Positions 15,428 through 24,454 of a DNA stretch of 64,000 nt are shown here, in pieces. The DNA lies in assembly GCA_047602755.1 (NCBI GenBank), contig JBLKOM010000005.1:1-64000 (forward strand), in the 5' to 3' direction. The stretch is from JACJVV01 sp047602755. GTDB taxonomy: Archaea; Nanobdellota; Nanobdellia; Woesearchaeales; JACJVV01. The translations under genes were made by a program, and so were the position numbers. The notes beneath the pieces were generated by a model. It was not told where the DNA came from. It was given only the letters and a program-made list of their open reading frames with translations, and searched no databases. Positions within the stretch are counted from its first letter, which is position 1; the number at the start of each line of letters is the position of its first letter.

Positions 15428-17743
15428 TTGAAAAATATTAGGATTTATCTTGGGATATTTTTTATATCTTTAGCTACGCTTTCTTTTGAACTTTCTTTGA
15501 TTCGTTTTTTTTCAATATCACAATGGTATCATTTTGCATTTATGGTTGTTAGTATTTCTATGTTTGGCATGGCAGTTGCTGGAACTTTTTTGGCTATTAA
15601 AAAGTTGAAAAAACCATTAACATGGTCTTCAATTGGTTTTTCTTTGTCTGCTTTTTTTGGTTTTTTTATTATTAATAATATTTCGTTTGATCCTTTTAAA
15701 GCAGGAATTAATTATTGGTATTCTCTCAATTTGTTGTTTTATTATCTTATACTTGGTCTTCCTTTCTTTTTTTTTGGTATAATTATTGCTTTTTTATTTG
15801 GTAAATATAGAAAAATTTCTGGTAAAATTTATTTCTGGAATATGTTTGGTTCTTCAATTGGTATTTTAATTGGTTTATTAATTATGTCATCATTTATTTC
15901 GTATTATATTTTATTTATTGCTTCACTTGGGATCTTATCTTTGGTCCTTTTTTCAGGTTCTTTATTTAGGATTAAAGTTTTTTCATTAATTATGGTATGT
16001 ATTTTTTTGTTTTCTGGATTATTTTTTCCAGGTTTATTTGAAATTAAGATCAGTCAATATAAAGAATTAAGTATTGCTTTAGATGTTCCAAGAACAGAAA
16101 TAATTGATACAAAATATAATTCTATTTCAAGAATTGATATTGTTAATAGTTCTTTTGTAAGATATGCTCCTGGGTTGAGTCCTGTATATAGACAAAGTCT
16201 TCCACCCCAACTTGGTGTGATGATTGATGGTGAATTGTTGGGTGCTATGACATATTATAATATTTATGATAATACTAGTTTATCTTTTTTAGACCATATA
16301 CCTACAAAATTGGCTTTTAATCTCAATACAGAAAATAATGTATTGGTTATTAATCCTGGAGCAGGTATGGATGTTTTATTAGGTTTAAATCAAAGAAGAA
16401 ATGTTACGGCCGTAGAATCTAATCCGTTGTTAATTAATATTATAATGAATGACTATGGAAGTTATTCTGGACATATTTATGATAAGGCAAATGTTCTATT
16501 TGGTGATGGTAGAAATTTTTTAAAAACCAATAATGATAAATTTGGAATTATTATTTTGTCGCTTTCAGGAAATTTATTTGGAGAATCTTCGGGAATATCT
16601 AGTTTGACTGAAAATTATTTTTTAACAGCAGATGCATTTAGTGATTATTATGAATCTTTAACAGATGATGGTGTTATTATTATTACACGTTGGCTTAATT
16701 TTCCACCTAAAGAAAGTTTAAGATTATTTTCGCTTGCTTTAAAGGTTGATAAAAATGCTGATAATATTGCTATGTTTCGTTCATGGACAACTGTAACTTT
16801 AGTTATTACTAAACAAAAAATAACAAATGAAACAAGTAATATAATAAAGAATTTTGCAGAATCTAATGGATTAGATATTGTCTATTTACCGTATTATTAT
16901 GAACCTAATATTAATCTCAAATTTGAAGAACCATTTTATCATAATGCTTTGAAAAGTTTACTTGGTTCACCTGATGAGTTTTATGATTATTATGTTTTTG
17001 ATGTTTCTCCTGTTTTTGATAATAAACCTTTTTATTTTAATTTTTTTAAATTATCAAAGTTTAATGAATTACGGAATATGTCTGATCATTGGAATCCTTT
17101 TTTGGATTCTGGTTTTCTTGTATTTTTTATGTTTGTTAAAGTATTAATTCTTTCGTTTATTCTTATTTTATTACCATTATTAATATTTCATAATGAATCT
17201 AATCAGAAAAGATTTTTAGGATATTTCTTTTTAATAGGGATTGGATATATGTTTGTACAGATTGTATTAATTCAGAAATTTATTCTTTATCTTGGTCAAG
17301 TAATGTATTCATCTGCAATAATTATTTTTTCAATGCTTTTGTTTTCAAGTTTAGGTGCATTATTTTCAGATAAATTAAATCAATATGTGATAAGAAAAGT
17401 ATTGATTATTATTGCAGGTTTAATATTTTTCTCGATATTCTTGATTGCTGGCGTTATGCAAATTTTTTCTTCTTTTAGTCTTTTTTTTAGAATTATTATT
17501 GCTATTATTTTAATAGCACCATTAGGATTTATGCTTGGTATGCCTTTCCCATTAGGAATCAAATTAATAAAGAAAGAAGCAGTTTCATGGGCATGGGCAA
17601 TTAATGGAATGGCTTCTGTTATTGGTCCTATTTTAGCAGTAATATTTGCATTATTTATGGGATATAATATGGTATTGATATTTGCAGGTATGGTATATCT
17701 TTTAGGTATTATATTTCTGCCTCCATTGCTCTTCCAGTCATAG
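15428..17743 (+). CDS. Polytopic membrane protein with spermidine synthase-like domain
   Basis: 771 residues: about six N-terminal membrane helices (1-210), a cytosolic Rossmann methyltransferase/spermidine synthase-like domain (about 215-510; VLVINPGAGMDVLLGL, VTAVESNPLLINII, FGDGRNFLKTN), then about seven more helices. This architecture is known in archaea and bacteria as spermine synthase-like integral membrane proteins of unknown substrate. The start is TTG 15428; a TTTTAAACTTT box near 15396 fits a leaderless message. Its 3' end overlaps the convergent isoaspartyl methyltransferase gene by 35 bp. Confidence 0.75.
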   Translation: MKNIRIYLGIFFISLATLSFELSLIRFFSISQWYHFAFMVVSISMFGMAVAGTFLAIKKLKKPLTWSSIGFSLSAFFGFFIINNISFDPFKAGINYWYSLNLLFYYLILGLPFFFFGIIIAFLFGKYRKISGKIYFWNMFGSSIGILIGLLIMSSFISYYILFIASLGILSLVLFSGSLFRIKVFSLIMVCIFLFSGLFFPGLFEIKISQYKELSIALDVPRTEIIDTKYNSISRIDIVNSSFVRYAPGLSPVYRQSLPPQLGVMIDGELLGAMTYYNIYDNTSLSFLDHIPTKLAFNLNTENNVLVINPGAGMDVLLGLNQRRNVTAVESNPLLINIIMNDYGSYSGHIYDKANVLFGDGRNFLKTNNDKFGIIILSLSGNLFGESSGISSLTENYFLTADAFSDYYESLTDDGVIIITRWLNFPPKESLRLFSLALKVDKNADNIAMFRSWTTVTLVITKQKITNETSNIIKNFAESNGLDIVYLPYYYEPNINLKFEEPFYHNALKSLLGSPDEFYDYYVFDVSPVFDNKPFYFNFFKLSKFNELRNMSDHWNPFLDSGFLVFFMFVKVLILSFILILLPLLIFHNESNQKRFLGYFFLIGIGYMFVQIVLIQKFILYLGQVMYSSAIIIFSMLLFSSLGALFSDKLNQYVIRKVLIIIAGLIFFSIFLIAGVMQIFSSFSLFFRIIIAIILIAPLGFMLGMPFPLGIKLIKKEAVSWAWAINGMASVIGPILAVIFALFMGYNMVLIFAGMVYLLGIIFLPPLLFQS

Positions 17744-18545
17744 GAACGAATCTAACATTGCTTATGAACTCAGTAGAATATTCATCACCCTTTCTTGTTA
17801 CAATAGTTAATGTTTGGAATCTTCTTATATCACCTAATGGAATTATTAATTTTCCACCATCTGCTAATTGTTCAAGAAGAGGAGGAGGTACATGATTTGA
17901 TGCAGCAGTTATCATAATGATATTAAAAGGTGCATGTTCTTTCCAGCCATAATAACCATCGGCATGTTTAACTTTTACATTTGTATATTCTAATTCTTTT
18001 AATACTTTTTTAGATGATTCTGCTAATTCCTCAATTATTTCGATAGTATATACTTCATTAATAAGTTCTGCTAATATAGCTGCTTGATATCCTGAACCAG
18101 CTCCAATTTCTAATGCCTTATAATTTTGTTTTACTTCAGCAAGTTGTGTCATTAAAGCAACTATATATGGTTGACTTATAGTTTGTCCATGTCCTATAGG
18201 TAGTGGATTATCTTGATAAGCATTATTTTTTATTGATTCGGGAACAAATTTATGTCGTTCAACTTTTTTCATAGCATTTAATACTTTTTCATCAGTTATA
18301 TCTCTAGCTTTTAATTGATTCTCTATCATGTTTTCTCTTAATAGCTTGAATTTATCATCATTTTCTTCATCAAAATAATACTCTTGAGATTCTTTATTAA
18401 TTAAAACAATTATTGATATAATTATTGCAAAACAAATTATAATTATTGCAAGTATTTTTATTTTTGCTATATTTTTATTATTCTTTTTTGATATTGATTT
18501 CTTTATATTTGCTTTTTGTTTTTTAGACTTATTTTTTGTCATCAT
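17709..18545 (-). CDS. pcm: Membrane-anchored protein-L-isoaspartate O-methyltransferase
   Basis: 278 residues. Residues about 62-278 are a Pcm-type methyltransferase: MIENQLKARDITDEKVLNAM, the PLPIGHGQTISQPYIVA active-site loop, the SAM motif ALEIGAGSGYQAA (143-155), and GKLIIPLGD. It methylates isoaspartyl residues with SAM to start repair. Unusually, a Lys-rich stretch (1-28) and one membrane helix (29-49) precede the enzyme. By the positive-inside rule the catalytic domain would face outward, where SAM is not expected; a cytosolic orientation or a cleaved signal are alternatives. The last 35 bp overlap the convergent membrane-protein gene. Confidence 0.88.
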   Translation of the reverse strand: MMTKNKSKKQKANIKKSISKKNNKNIAKIKILAIIIICFAIIISIIVLINKESQEYYFDEENDDKFKLLRENMIENQLKARDITDEKVLNAMKKVERHKFVPESIKNNAYQDNPLPIGHGQTISQPYIVALMTQLAEVKQNYKALEIGAGSGYQAAILAELINEVYTIEIIEELAESSKKVLKELEYTNVKVKHADGYYGWKEHAPFNIIMITAASNHVPPPLLEQLADGGKLIIPLGDIRRFQTLTIVTRKGDEYSTEFISNVRFVPMTGRAMEAEI

Positions 18546-18587
18546 TATAATTTATATTTAATTATATTTAAGAATTTCGTTATTTTA

Positions 18588-18962
18588 TTATTTTAACATT
18601 CTTTTAATCCATCTATCTACAAAATTTTCTTTATAATTAATAACAATAATTCCTGCATAGATTATTAATGTAGATAGTATTATCATTAATCCAAGAAATG
18701 TAATAGCTATTGTATCTTGACTAAGATTAAAATTTGATGATAGAAGTAATACTCCGAAAAAAAATAAAAATGAAATTATTCCTATTAGTATGATTGTATA
18801 TCCAAAAAATTCTTTCATTTTATTTTTTAGATATGAAATAAAAAAAATAATTGTTATAATCATAGAAACACTAATCCATATTAGATTTAATTGTGATATT
18901 AATATGTTAAATAATAAGAATAAAAATGAATAGCCTAAACCCGTTATTATTTTAATGTCCAT
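18588..18962 (-). CDS. Small four-helix membrane protein, unknown
   Basis: 124 residues with about four hydrophobic helices (around 7-24, 28-46, 53-75, 83-108) and a basic C-terminus (WIKRMLK). There is no recognisable family. It lies 14 bp downstream of the three-gene operon at 18977-23302 on the same strand and may be its last gene; the isoaspartyl methyltransferase gene follows 42 bp later. Confidence 0.6.
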   Translation of the reverse strand: MDIKIITGLGYSFLFLLFNILISQLNLIWISVSMIITIIFFISYLKNKMKEFFGYTIILIGIISFLFFFGVLLLSSNFNLSQDTIAITFLGLMIILSTLIIYAGIIVINYKENFVDRWIKRMLK

Positions 18963-18976
18963 CTTTATTATATAAT

Positions 18977-21196
18977 TTACTCTAAAGGAACTTCACTCCA
19001 TAATGTCCAATCATTCCCTGGTGCGTATCCTCCAAAAACAAAATAAGGTGCTTGTTTCTGTTGGAAATAGCTATTACTAATATCTGTAAATCTAATTGGT
19101 GCACCCATTCCTCCACCTTGACTAAAATATCCTTTATTAAATAATGGTACACCGAAGTTTTCCCATGTTTTATGTAATATTCTTCCTGGACCCCAACTTT
19201 CCTCTCCATGTCCTTCGGAAATCATAACTCCTTTGAATCCCTTACTTCTTAAATATTGTACAGCATCAACAACTGGAAGTTCTCCTTCTCCTGCAGGAAG
19301 ATGCACATGTCCTCCAGAAATCATACCATCAACAATATGTAATTCACCTATTATTCCTGATTCTGCTAAATCTTTAACTTCATTCATATACCATTTTTTG
19401 AATCTTTCTTTTGTTTCTTCAGGAGTTTCCATTCTTCCTTGTTCTTTATTATATATAGGTTGGAAATGTTTGCCCCACATACCAAGGTGTTGAGTATCAA
19501 GATTTGCTTTTATATGATTTTCAGCAATCTTTTTTGCTTCTTCTTTACTAACTCCGGGTCTATACCATGGGTTTGGAACATTAAGTATTTCTTCTCTTTC
19601 TTCACCATTCTCATCTTTTACAAGTTTTAATCTTGCATGTGGATCTGGTATTTCTTTTGCAGTTAGTAATGTAACCATCTGATCACGTGATTTCAATATT
19701 AATTCCTTTAATTCTTGAGGATGGCTACCATAACCCATTTCTGGAAATATATTTTCTGCTGTTAATGCAATATTTCTATTTACTGTTCCATCACGCATGC
19801 CTTCTTTTGTTTTCTCCCATGCATGTATTCCAGCTTCTGCAATAGATTGAAATGATTTTGATTGTGCATATTGATCAATAGGCTTTACATGACGTAATGT
19901 ATCAACTAAAGTATCTGCTTGTGCGTCTGCTGAAGAAGATGCTTCGTGTGTATATTGCAATGATTGTTCAGCTTGTAATAATGCTTCTTGTAATACTTCG
20001 CTTGGTAATCTTTGGTCATAACCTGTTAAATCTGGTTGAACATATCGTCTTGTTTTTGGATCAGATCGCATAATTTTCCATAGTTCTTCTTTTGGCATTT
20101 TTTGTTCTAATTCTTTATAGAATTGTAATGCTGTTTTAATTGCATCTCTTTCTTTTTTTTCTTCATTGTACATTCTTCCGTGATATAATGAATGACCACG
20201 ATATTGCATGATTTGTGTTTCTACTTGGATTCTATATGCCATTTCTTCTGTTGTTATTTGTTCGTTTGGATGTTTTTTGTTCCATGAATCTTTTCTTTCT
20301 TCTATTTCATCCCACGTTAATTTTTCTGTTTTGAAACGACTTCTTTTAGAATCAAATACAGCTACACGTTTGAAAAGATGATCAGGATTTGCTCTATCTA
20401 TGTATTCTCCATCATCAGTTATTAAATCTCCTTTTTCAATTTTTACAGGTTTACCATCCACATCTACTCCTTCATAATCTCTGTCTGCTGTTAAATATAC
20501 TGGTTCTCTGATTACATTTGATTTTCTTACATCTCCCATGATTCTTCCAGTTCTATCATCTACCATATAAGTTACTGCTCTTCCTGGTTCTTCTGCATAT
20601 CCTAAGAATTGGTATTGTTTTTGTCCATGTTGATCTAGTATTGGATTTCCATTTTTATCCTTTAGGATTGCCCATGGTGCTTCAGACATAGGTCTTTGAT
20701 ATTCACCAGTATGGAATGTTATTGTTCCACCACCTGTAACATCTGCTGCAAAATCAATTGCTTTTTTTATTTCATCAACACTAGATTTACGTTGTTCATC
20801 ACTAAAACCTTGTTGGGGATTAAACCCTGAAACATTTCCTACTTGTGTTGGAGCGTGTACTGATGTTAGTTCAACTTCATTTGCTTTTGCAAGTTCTTTT
20901 AAAGCTTGTTTTGCTTCTCGTCCATAGCTTTCTGCTCCAACTGCTTCAGCTCCACCGCCCATTTGTGTTTGTAATTCAATTTTAGATGCACCGCCCCTTA
21001 TTGCTCCTGTTACTGTTTGTAAAAATGTTCCAAATCTAGAACCTTCTGTGACACTTTGACCTAATTCAGAACCATATAACACCGGTCCTTCAATTGTAGG
21101 TTTTGTAGGTCCACCTAAATCTGATACATCATTTACAGGTCCTTCTGTTTTGTTATGCATATATCCTCCAGGTCCACTACCATAATTAAATTCCAT
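18977..21196 (-). CDS. Large xylose isomerase/AP endonuclease-like TIM-barrel protein, unknown
   Basis: 739 residues. A Gly-rich N-terminus (NYGSGPGGYMHN, residues 4-15) leads into barrel-like segments: GASKIELQTQ, LTSVHAPTQVGNVSGF (His 114), TITFHTGEYQRP (His 162), and near the C-terminus GELHIVDGMISGGHVHLPAG (about 617-636) and VMISEGHGEE. The ordered His/Glu residues resemble metal ligands of the endonuclease IV/sugar isomerase superfamily. About 400 residues of charged helical sequence split the N- and C-terminal barrel parts. GGAGGAG lies about 10 nt upstream, and the start overlaps the previous gene by 11 bp, so the operon is coupled. The substrate is unknown. Confidence 0.65.
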   Translation of the reverse strand: MEFNYGSGPGGYMHNKTEGPVNDVSDLGGPTKPTIEGPVLYGSELGQSVTEGSRFGTFLQTVTGAIRGGASKIELQTQMGGGAEAVGAESYGREAKQALKELAKANEVELTSVHAPTQVGNVSGFNPQQGFSDEQRKSSVDEIKKAIDFAADVTGGGTITFHTGEYQRPMSEAPWAILKDKNGNPILDQHGQKQYQFLGYAEEPGRAVTYMVDDRTGRIMGDVRKSNVIREPVYLTADRDYEGVDVDGKPVKIEKGDLITDDGEYIDRANPDHLFKRVAVFDSKRSRFKTEKLTWDEIEERKDSWNKKHPNEQITTEEMAYRIQVETQIMQYRGHSLYHGRMYNEEKKERDAIKTALQFYKELEQKMPKEELWKIMRSDPKTRRYVQPDLTGYDQRLPSEVLQEALLQAEQSLQYTHEASSSADAQADTLVDTLRHVKPIDQYAQSKSFQSIAEAGIHAWEKTKEGMRDGTVNRNIALTAENIFPEMGYGSHPQELKELILKSRDQMVTLLTAKEIPDPHARLKLVKDENGEEREEILNVPNPWYRPGVSKEEAKKIAENHIKANLDTQHLGMWGKHFQPIYNKEQGRMETPEETKERFKKWYMNEVKDLAESGIIGELHIVDGMISGGHVHLPAGEGELPVVDAVQYLRSKGFKGVMISEGHGEESWGPGRILHKTWENFGVPLFNKGYFSQGGGMGAPIRFTDISNSYFQQKQAPYFVFGGYAPGNDWTLWSEVPLE

Positions 21197-21752
21197 TTGC
21201 TCGTTTTACTCCTCCAGTATATATGGTTAATATTTTATCGGCAATTGTTTTTATTGAATTTGCTTGATCTATTATTTCAGTATTGGGATTATAATTCCCT
21301 GCTTGTATGTCTTCTTGTTTTTTTTGTATAGCATATTGAAGTATTTCTAGTTGGCCAGCAACATCAGATGTTACTGATCCATTTTCTTTAACTTGTTGAT
21401 ATAAATTTTTAAGATTGCTATATAATTGTCCAGTCGGTGCATCAGCACTCATTTTGTATAAATTATTTGCTGAACTTGTTTCTTCTTCAACTTTTACATC
21501 TTTTACTTTTTGTTCAAGTTCTTCTTCTTGATGAAATAATTTTTGAACATCTACTTCTTCTATTTGGGGAACTTTTATTTTTTCTAGCCAGACTAAGTCT
21601 GCATTATCTTTTTTTGCTTTTTCTGCTAATTTCTTAGCTTCTTCAATATCTTTATTTGCTTTTTCTAATTCTTTGTTTTTTGTTTCTATTATTTCATCTA
21701 ATTTCTTTAATCTTTCTTCAGGAGATAATTTTTTTATTTTGTCTAAATCCAT
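21186..21752 (-). CDS. Coiled-coil protein, unknown, middle gene of the three-gene operon
   Basis: About 188 residues. The first 100 are highly charged and heptad-like (SPEERLKKLDEIIETKNKEL and following Lys/Glu/Ala-rich sequence), strongly predicting a coiled coil; a mostly helical C-terminal half follows (QVKENGSVTSDVAGQLEIL). ATG 21752 begins 2 nt after the upstream gene's stop; TTG 21761 is an in-frame alternative. Its stop overlaps the TIM-barrel gene by 11 bp. It could bridge its two neighbours structurally (inference). Confidence 0.65.
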   Translation of the reverse strand: MDLDKIKKLSPEERLKKLDEIIETKNKELEKANKDIEEAKKLAEKAKKDNADLVWLEKIKVPQIEEVDVQKLFHQEEELEQKVKDVKVEEETSSANNLYKMSADAPTGQLYSNLKNLYQQVKENGSVTSDVAGQLEILQYAIQKKQEDIQAGNYNPNTEIIDQANSIKTIADKILTIYTGGVKRANGI

Positions 21753-21754
21753 TT

Positions 21755-23302
21755 TTACCAAGCAATCATTTGATGTGCTTTTTTGTAATTTTTATATACT
21801 AACCATGCTTTTGCACCGGAGTCACCTTTAGCCGCATCTATTTCTGATGCTTGTTTTACAGGATCGACAGGTTGTGGCTTATGTTTATGTGTTTTTTTAG
21901 ATGATTTATTTGATCCAGTTAGTGCAGAGCCCAAGTCTGCAAAACCATCAAATACTGCTGTAAAAGGATTATTATTTGGTTTTGTTTTTTTAGCTTCTTC
22001 TTTTTCTTTTTTCTCTCTAGGATTTTTTGCACCAATTAATTGATAGAATGGGGTATACTCATCATCTTTGTATTTTTTTGTCATAACAGCTTCTGCTTCA
22101 TCTAAATATCTAAAAAATTCTTCACCTAATTCAGTTAATGCAAAATCTAGATTTTTATCGATTATTTTTAGAAGCATAAAATCTTCTTTGTCTCTCATTT
22201 TTTTATAAGTGTCAATTTGTTTTTGTGTCCATGTATATGTTCGATGATTTATTTCTACATAGCCTTCATGTATTGGTCCTCTATTATACCCTTCAGCATT
22301 ATAATTTAATGATGGTTTAGTTCTAAATATGAAATGGCTGCAGATTACGCTCCATATTTTTTTGCTTTCAATGGGTAGGAATTGTCCTAATAATTCGACT
22401 TCTATCATACTACTTTCAAATGCAGCAATTAAATCAGGGCTCTCAGCCATTTTTTCATCTTGTTGCAAACGTTGAACATTCTTTAGGTATGGTTTGACAT
22501 ATGTCATATATAGCTTAATGATATGAACATGCTGATACATATATCTTAATGTAAATCCTCTTTTATCTAACAATTCTCTTTTTGTTTGTTTTTTCCAAAC
22601 AAGATATGTTTTTAATTTTCTTTTTAATACTTCACGTACTTTTCTATTAAATGCTTTTCTTAGGTCTTCACTTTCTATAACTTCATCGACTAATTGATCA
22701 TCATAAGGATGTATTGAGAAAAATAAATCTGGTAAAGCTGTAAATTGTACCTCTCTTGCCATACCATATACACTTGCTGGGTTTTTACTTCCTTGTTCTA
22801 CTAAATCTACCCAATATCCTTTTAATGTTATTTCTGCAGATTCCCATTTTCTGCTATCATGACCAGTATCTTTAACAGCAAATACTTTTTTATTTCGATT
22901 TTCACTGTCATAATAAAATTGTAGTCTTTCATCTATTATTCTTAATTCTCTTACAAGTTGAAAAAGTTCTTTGGTCATTTTTCCAATTATTGCCAAGAAA
23001 TTGCTAATTTTATCTTGTTGCATTCCTAGTCTTTGTTGTCCTAACCCAAAAAAAGAACTCTGTTCAGATGAGGAAAAAACATCTGTAACTTTATGAACTA
23101 AAAATCCTAAATCACTTCTTAAATAATTAAGAACCCAATAATAGCTTTCTTCTATTGAGTGTTTCCATGATTCATGAATTAGTCTATAATGTCTAACAGG
23201 TTTTGGCCAATTTACTTCCATTATTTGGTCTTTTCCTACTTCTACTTCATGAGGTTTGAATCCAAATTCTTTTAGAAGAGCATGATTAGCAGGTTCCATC
23301 AT
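21755..23302 (-). CDS. 515-aa helical protein, unknown, first gene of the three-gene operon
   Basis: A soluble, mostly alpha-helical protein rich in Trp, Tyr and charged residues (RHYRLIHESWKHSIEESYYW; DLVHKV-type segments; MYQHVHIIKLYMTYVKPYL), with a basic low-complexity C-terminus (about 430-500, including SNKSSKKTHKHKPQPVD). It has no signal peptide or membrane helix and no family I recognise. GGAGGTA at 23310-23316 is 7 nt before ATG 23302, one of the strongest SD sites in the window, so it should be well expressed. Codon use matches its neighbours, giving no sign of recent transfer. Confidence 0.65.
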   Translation of the reverse strand: MMEPANHALLKEFGFKPHEVEVGKDQIMEVNWPKPVRHYRLIHESWKHSIEESYYWVLNYLRSDLGFLVHKVTDVFSSSEQSSFFGLGQQRLGMQQDKISNFLAIIGKMTKELFQLVRELRIIDERLQFYYDSENRNKKVFAVKDTGHDSRKWESAEITLKGYWVDLVEQGSKNPASVYGMAREVQFTALPDLFFSIHPYDDQLVDEVIESEDLRKAFNRKVREVLKRKLKTYLVWKKQTKRELLDKRGFTLRYMYQHVHIIKLYMTYVKPYLKNVQRLQQDEKMAESPDLIAAFESSMIEVELLGQFLPIESKKIWSVICSHFIFRTKPSLNYNAEGYNRGPIHEGYVEINHRTYTWTQKQIDTYKKMRDKEDFMLLKIIDKNLDFALTELGEEFFRYLDEAEAVMTKKYKDDEYTPFYQLIGAKNPREKKEKEEAKKTKPNNNPFTAVFDGFADLGSALTGSNKSSKKTHKHKPQPVDPVKQASEIDAAKGDSGAKAWLVYKNYKKAHQMIAW

Positions 23303-23358
23303 CTTGAAATACCTCCAGCCTTATTTTTAGCTAGATAAAATGTATTCAATTTTACAGT

Positions 23359-23616
23359 TTATAAAGATTTCCCTCTATGTATAGTAAAAGTAAGTCCAAT
23401 TTTATCTATCAATTTACAGTCGCAATAATTGATAGTTCTTTCAATAATGTTTTTTATATCTTCAGGACAATTTTTTAATATTTTAATCTTTATTAATTGC
23501 CTCTTTTTTACTAAAATTTTAATTTCATTTAATACATTATCATTTATTCCATTCTTTCCTATTCTAATTGATGGATCTAATGATTTTGATTTTTTTTTTA
23601 GTTGTTCTATATCCAT
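23359..23616 (-). CDS. CRM-domain (YhbY-like) RNA-binding protein
   Basis: 85 residues covering one complete CRM domain: LKKKSKSLDPSIRIGKNGIN, LIKIKILKNCPEDI, and a C-terminal strand. In the family the GxxG-type loop is GKNG here. Stand-alone CRM proteins bind rRNA or pre-ribosomes in archaea and bacteria. It is transcribed away from the arrestin-like gene and toward the three-gene operon, 56 bp before it. Confidence 0.85.
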   Translation of the reverse strand: MDIEQLKKKSKSLDPSIRIGKNGINDNVLNEIKILVKKRQLIKIKILKNCPEDIKNIIERTINYCDCKLIDKIGLTFTIHRGKSL

Positions 23617-23761
23617 TTTTTCTGTTATGGTTTGTTTGTTTATGGCTTATAAAATTATCTATAGCTTTTTTAGTTTTTTTATTTTATTCTTATTCTATAT
23701 GTATATCGATAAATAATATTATTCCAAAATATTTATAAATGACTGTTATTATAATTTAATT

Positions 23762-24334
23762 ATGGAATTAGTGCCGTTAATTATATTGAGTATATTTGGT
23801 GTTGTGATTATAGCAATTTCTGTTTATTGGATTTTAAGGTTTATGAAAGGAAAAATTGTTTTAAACATACCAAAAGGAAATTATTTTTTTGGAGAAAAAA
23901 TTAGTGGTAATTTTAATGTTGTTGCACGTAGTGATATAAATGTTAATCAAATTATAGTTTCTTTGGTTTGTAGGGAAATTACTCGTTCGCGTAATAATGC
24001 TATGATGAGTTCGACAAGACGAACAGGTTCAAATAATACAACACAATCTTATGAAATATTTAGAAGTGAAAATGTTGTCTCCGGAGCAACAAATATTCCT
24101 AAAGGTACAACAAAATCATATGATTTTACTATAGGAACTCCAGCTGATGATAATAATCTTGGTGCTGGTGCTACAAATCGTACTTTAAATACAGTATCAA
24201 CTTTAGTTACAGGTTTTTCAAGGAATTTGCAATGGTCAGTTGATGTTAAAGTTGATTCTAAAGGTGTTAATTTGACTTCACGAAGAAAAATAAGTCTTAC
24301 AAAAGGAAATAATCCTAATGTTATGAATAATTAA
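23762..24334 (+). CDS. Membrane-anchored arrestin-like/Spo0M-like protein
   Basis: 190 residues: an N-terminal membrane helix (about 4-26) then a beta-sandwich-like domain with NIPKGNYFFGEKISGNFNVV, VNQIIVSLVCREIT and a final WSVDVKVDSKGVNLTSRRKI. The phrase GEKISGNF...V..VIVSL..RE is typical of the arrestin/Spo0M fold. Function unknown; probably a protein-binding scaffold. Divergent from the CRM gene; a TATTTATAAA box near 23729-23738 fits leaderless ATG 23762. Confidence 0.6.
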   Translation: MELVPLIILSIFGVVIIAISVYWILRFMKGKIVLNIPKGNYFFGEKISGNFNVVARSDINVNQIIVSLVCREITRSRNNAMMSSTRRTGSNNTTQSYEIFRSENVVSGATNIPKGTTKSYDFTIGTPADDNNLGAGATNRTLNTVSTLVTGFSRNLQWSVDVKVDSKGVNLTSRRKISLTKGNNPNVMNN

Positions 24335-24454
24335 TTTTTGGTTATTTTATTATATTTGATTAGTAATTAATTTTTTTGTTCATTGTGTATTATTAGAACT
24401 TCTAAAGATTAAAGAAAAGTTAAATTGAGAAAAAAATTAAAAAATTTAAAAAAA

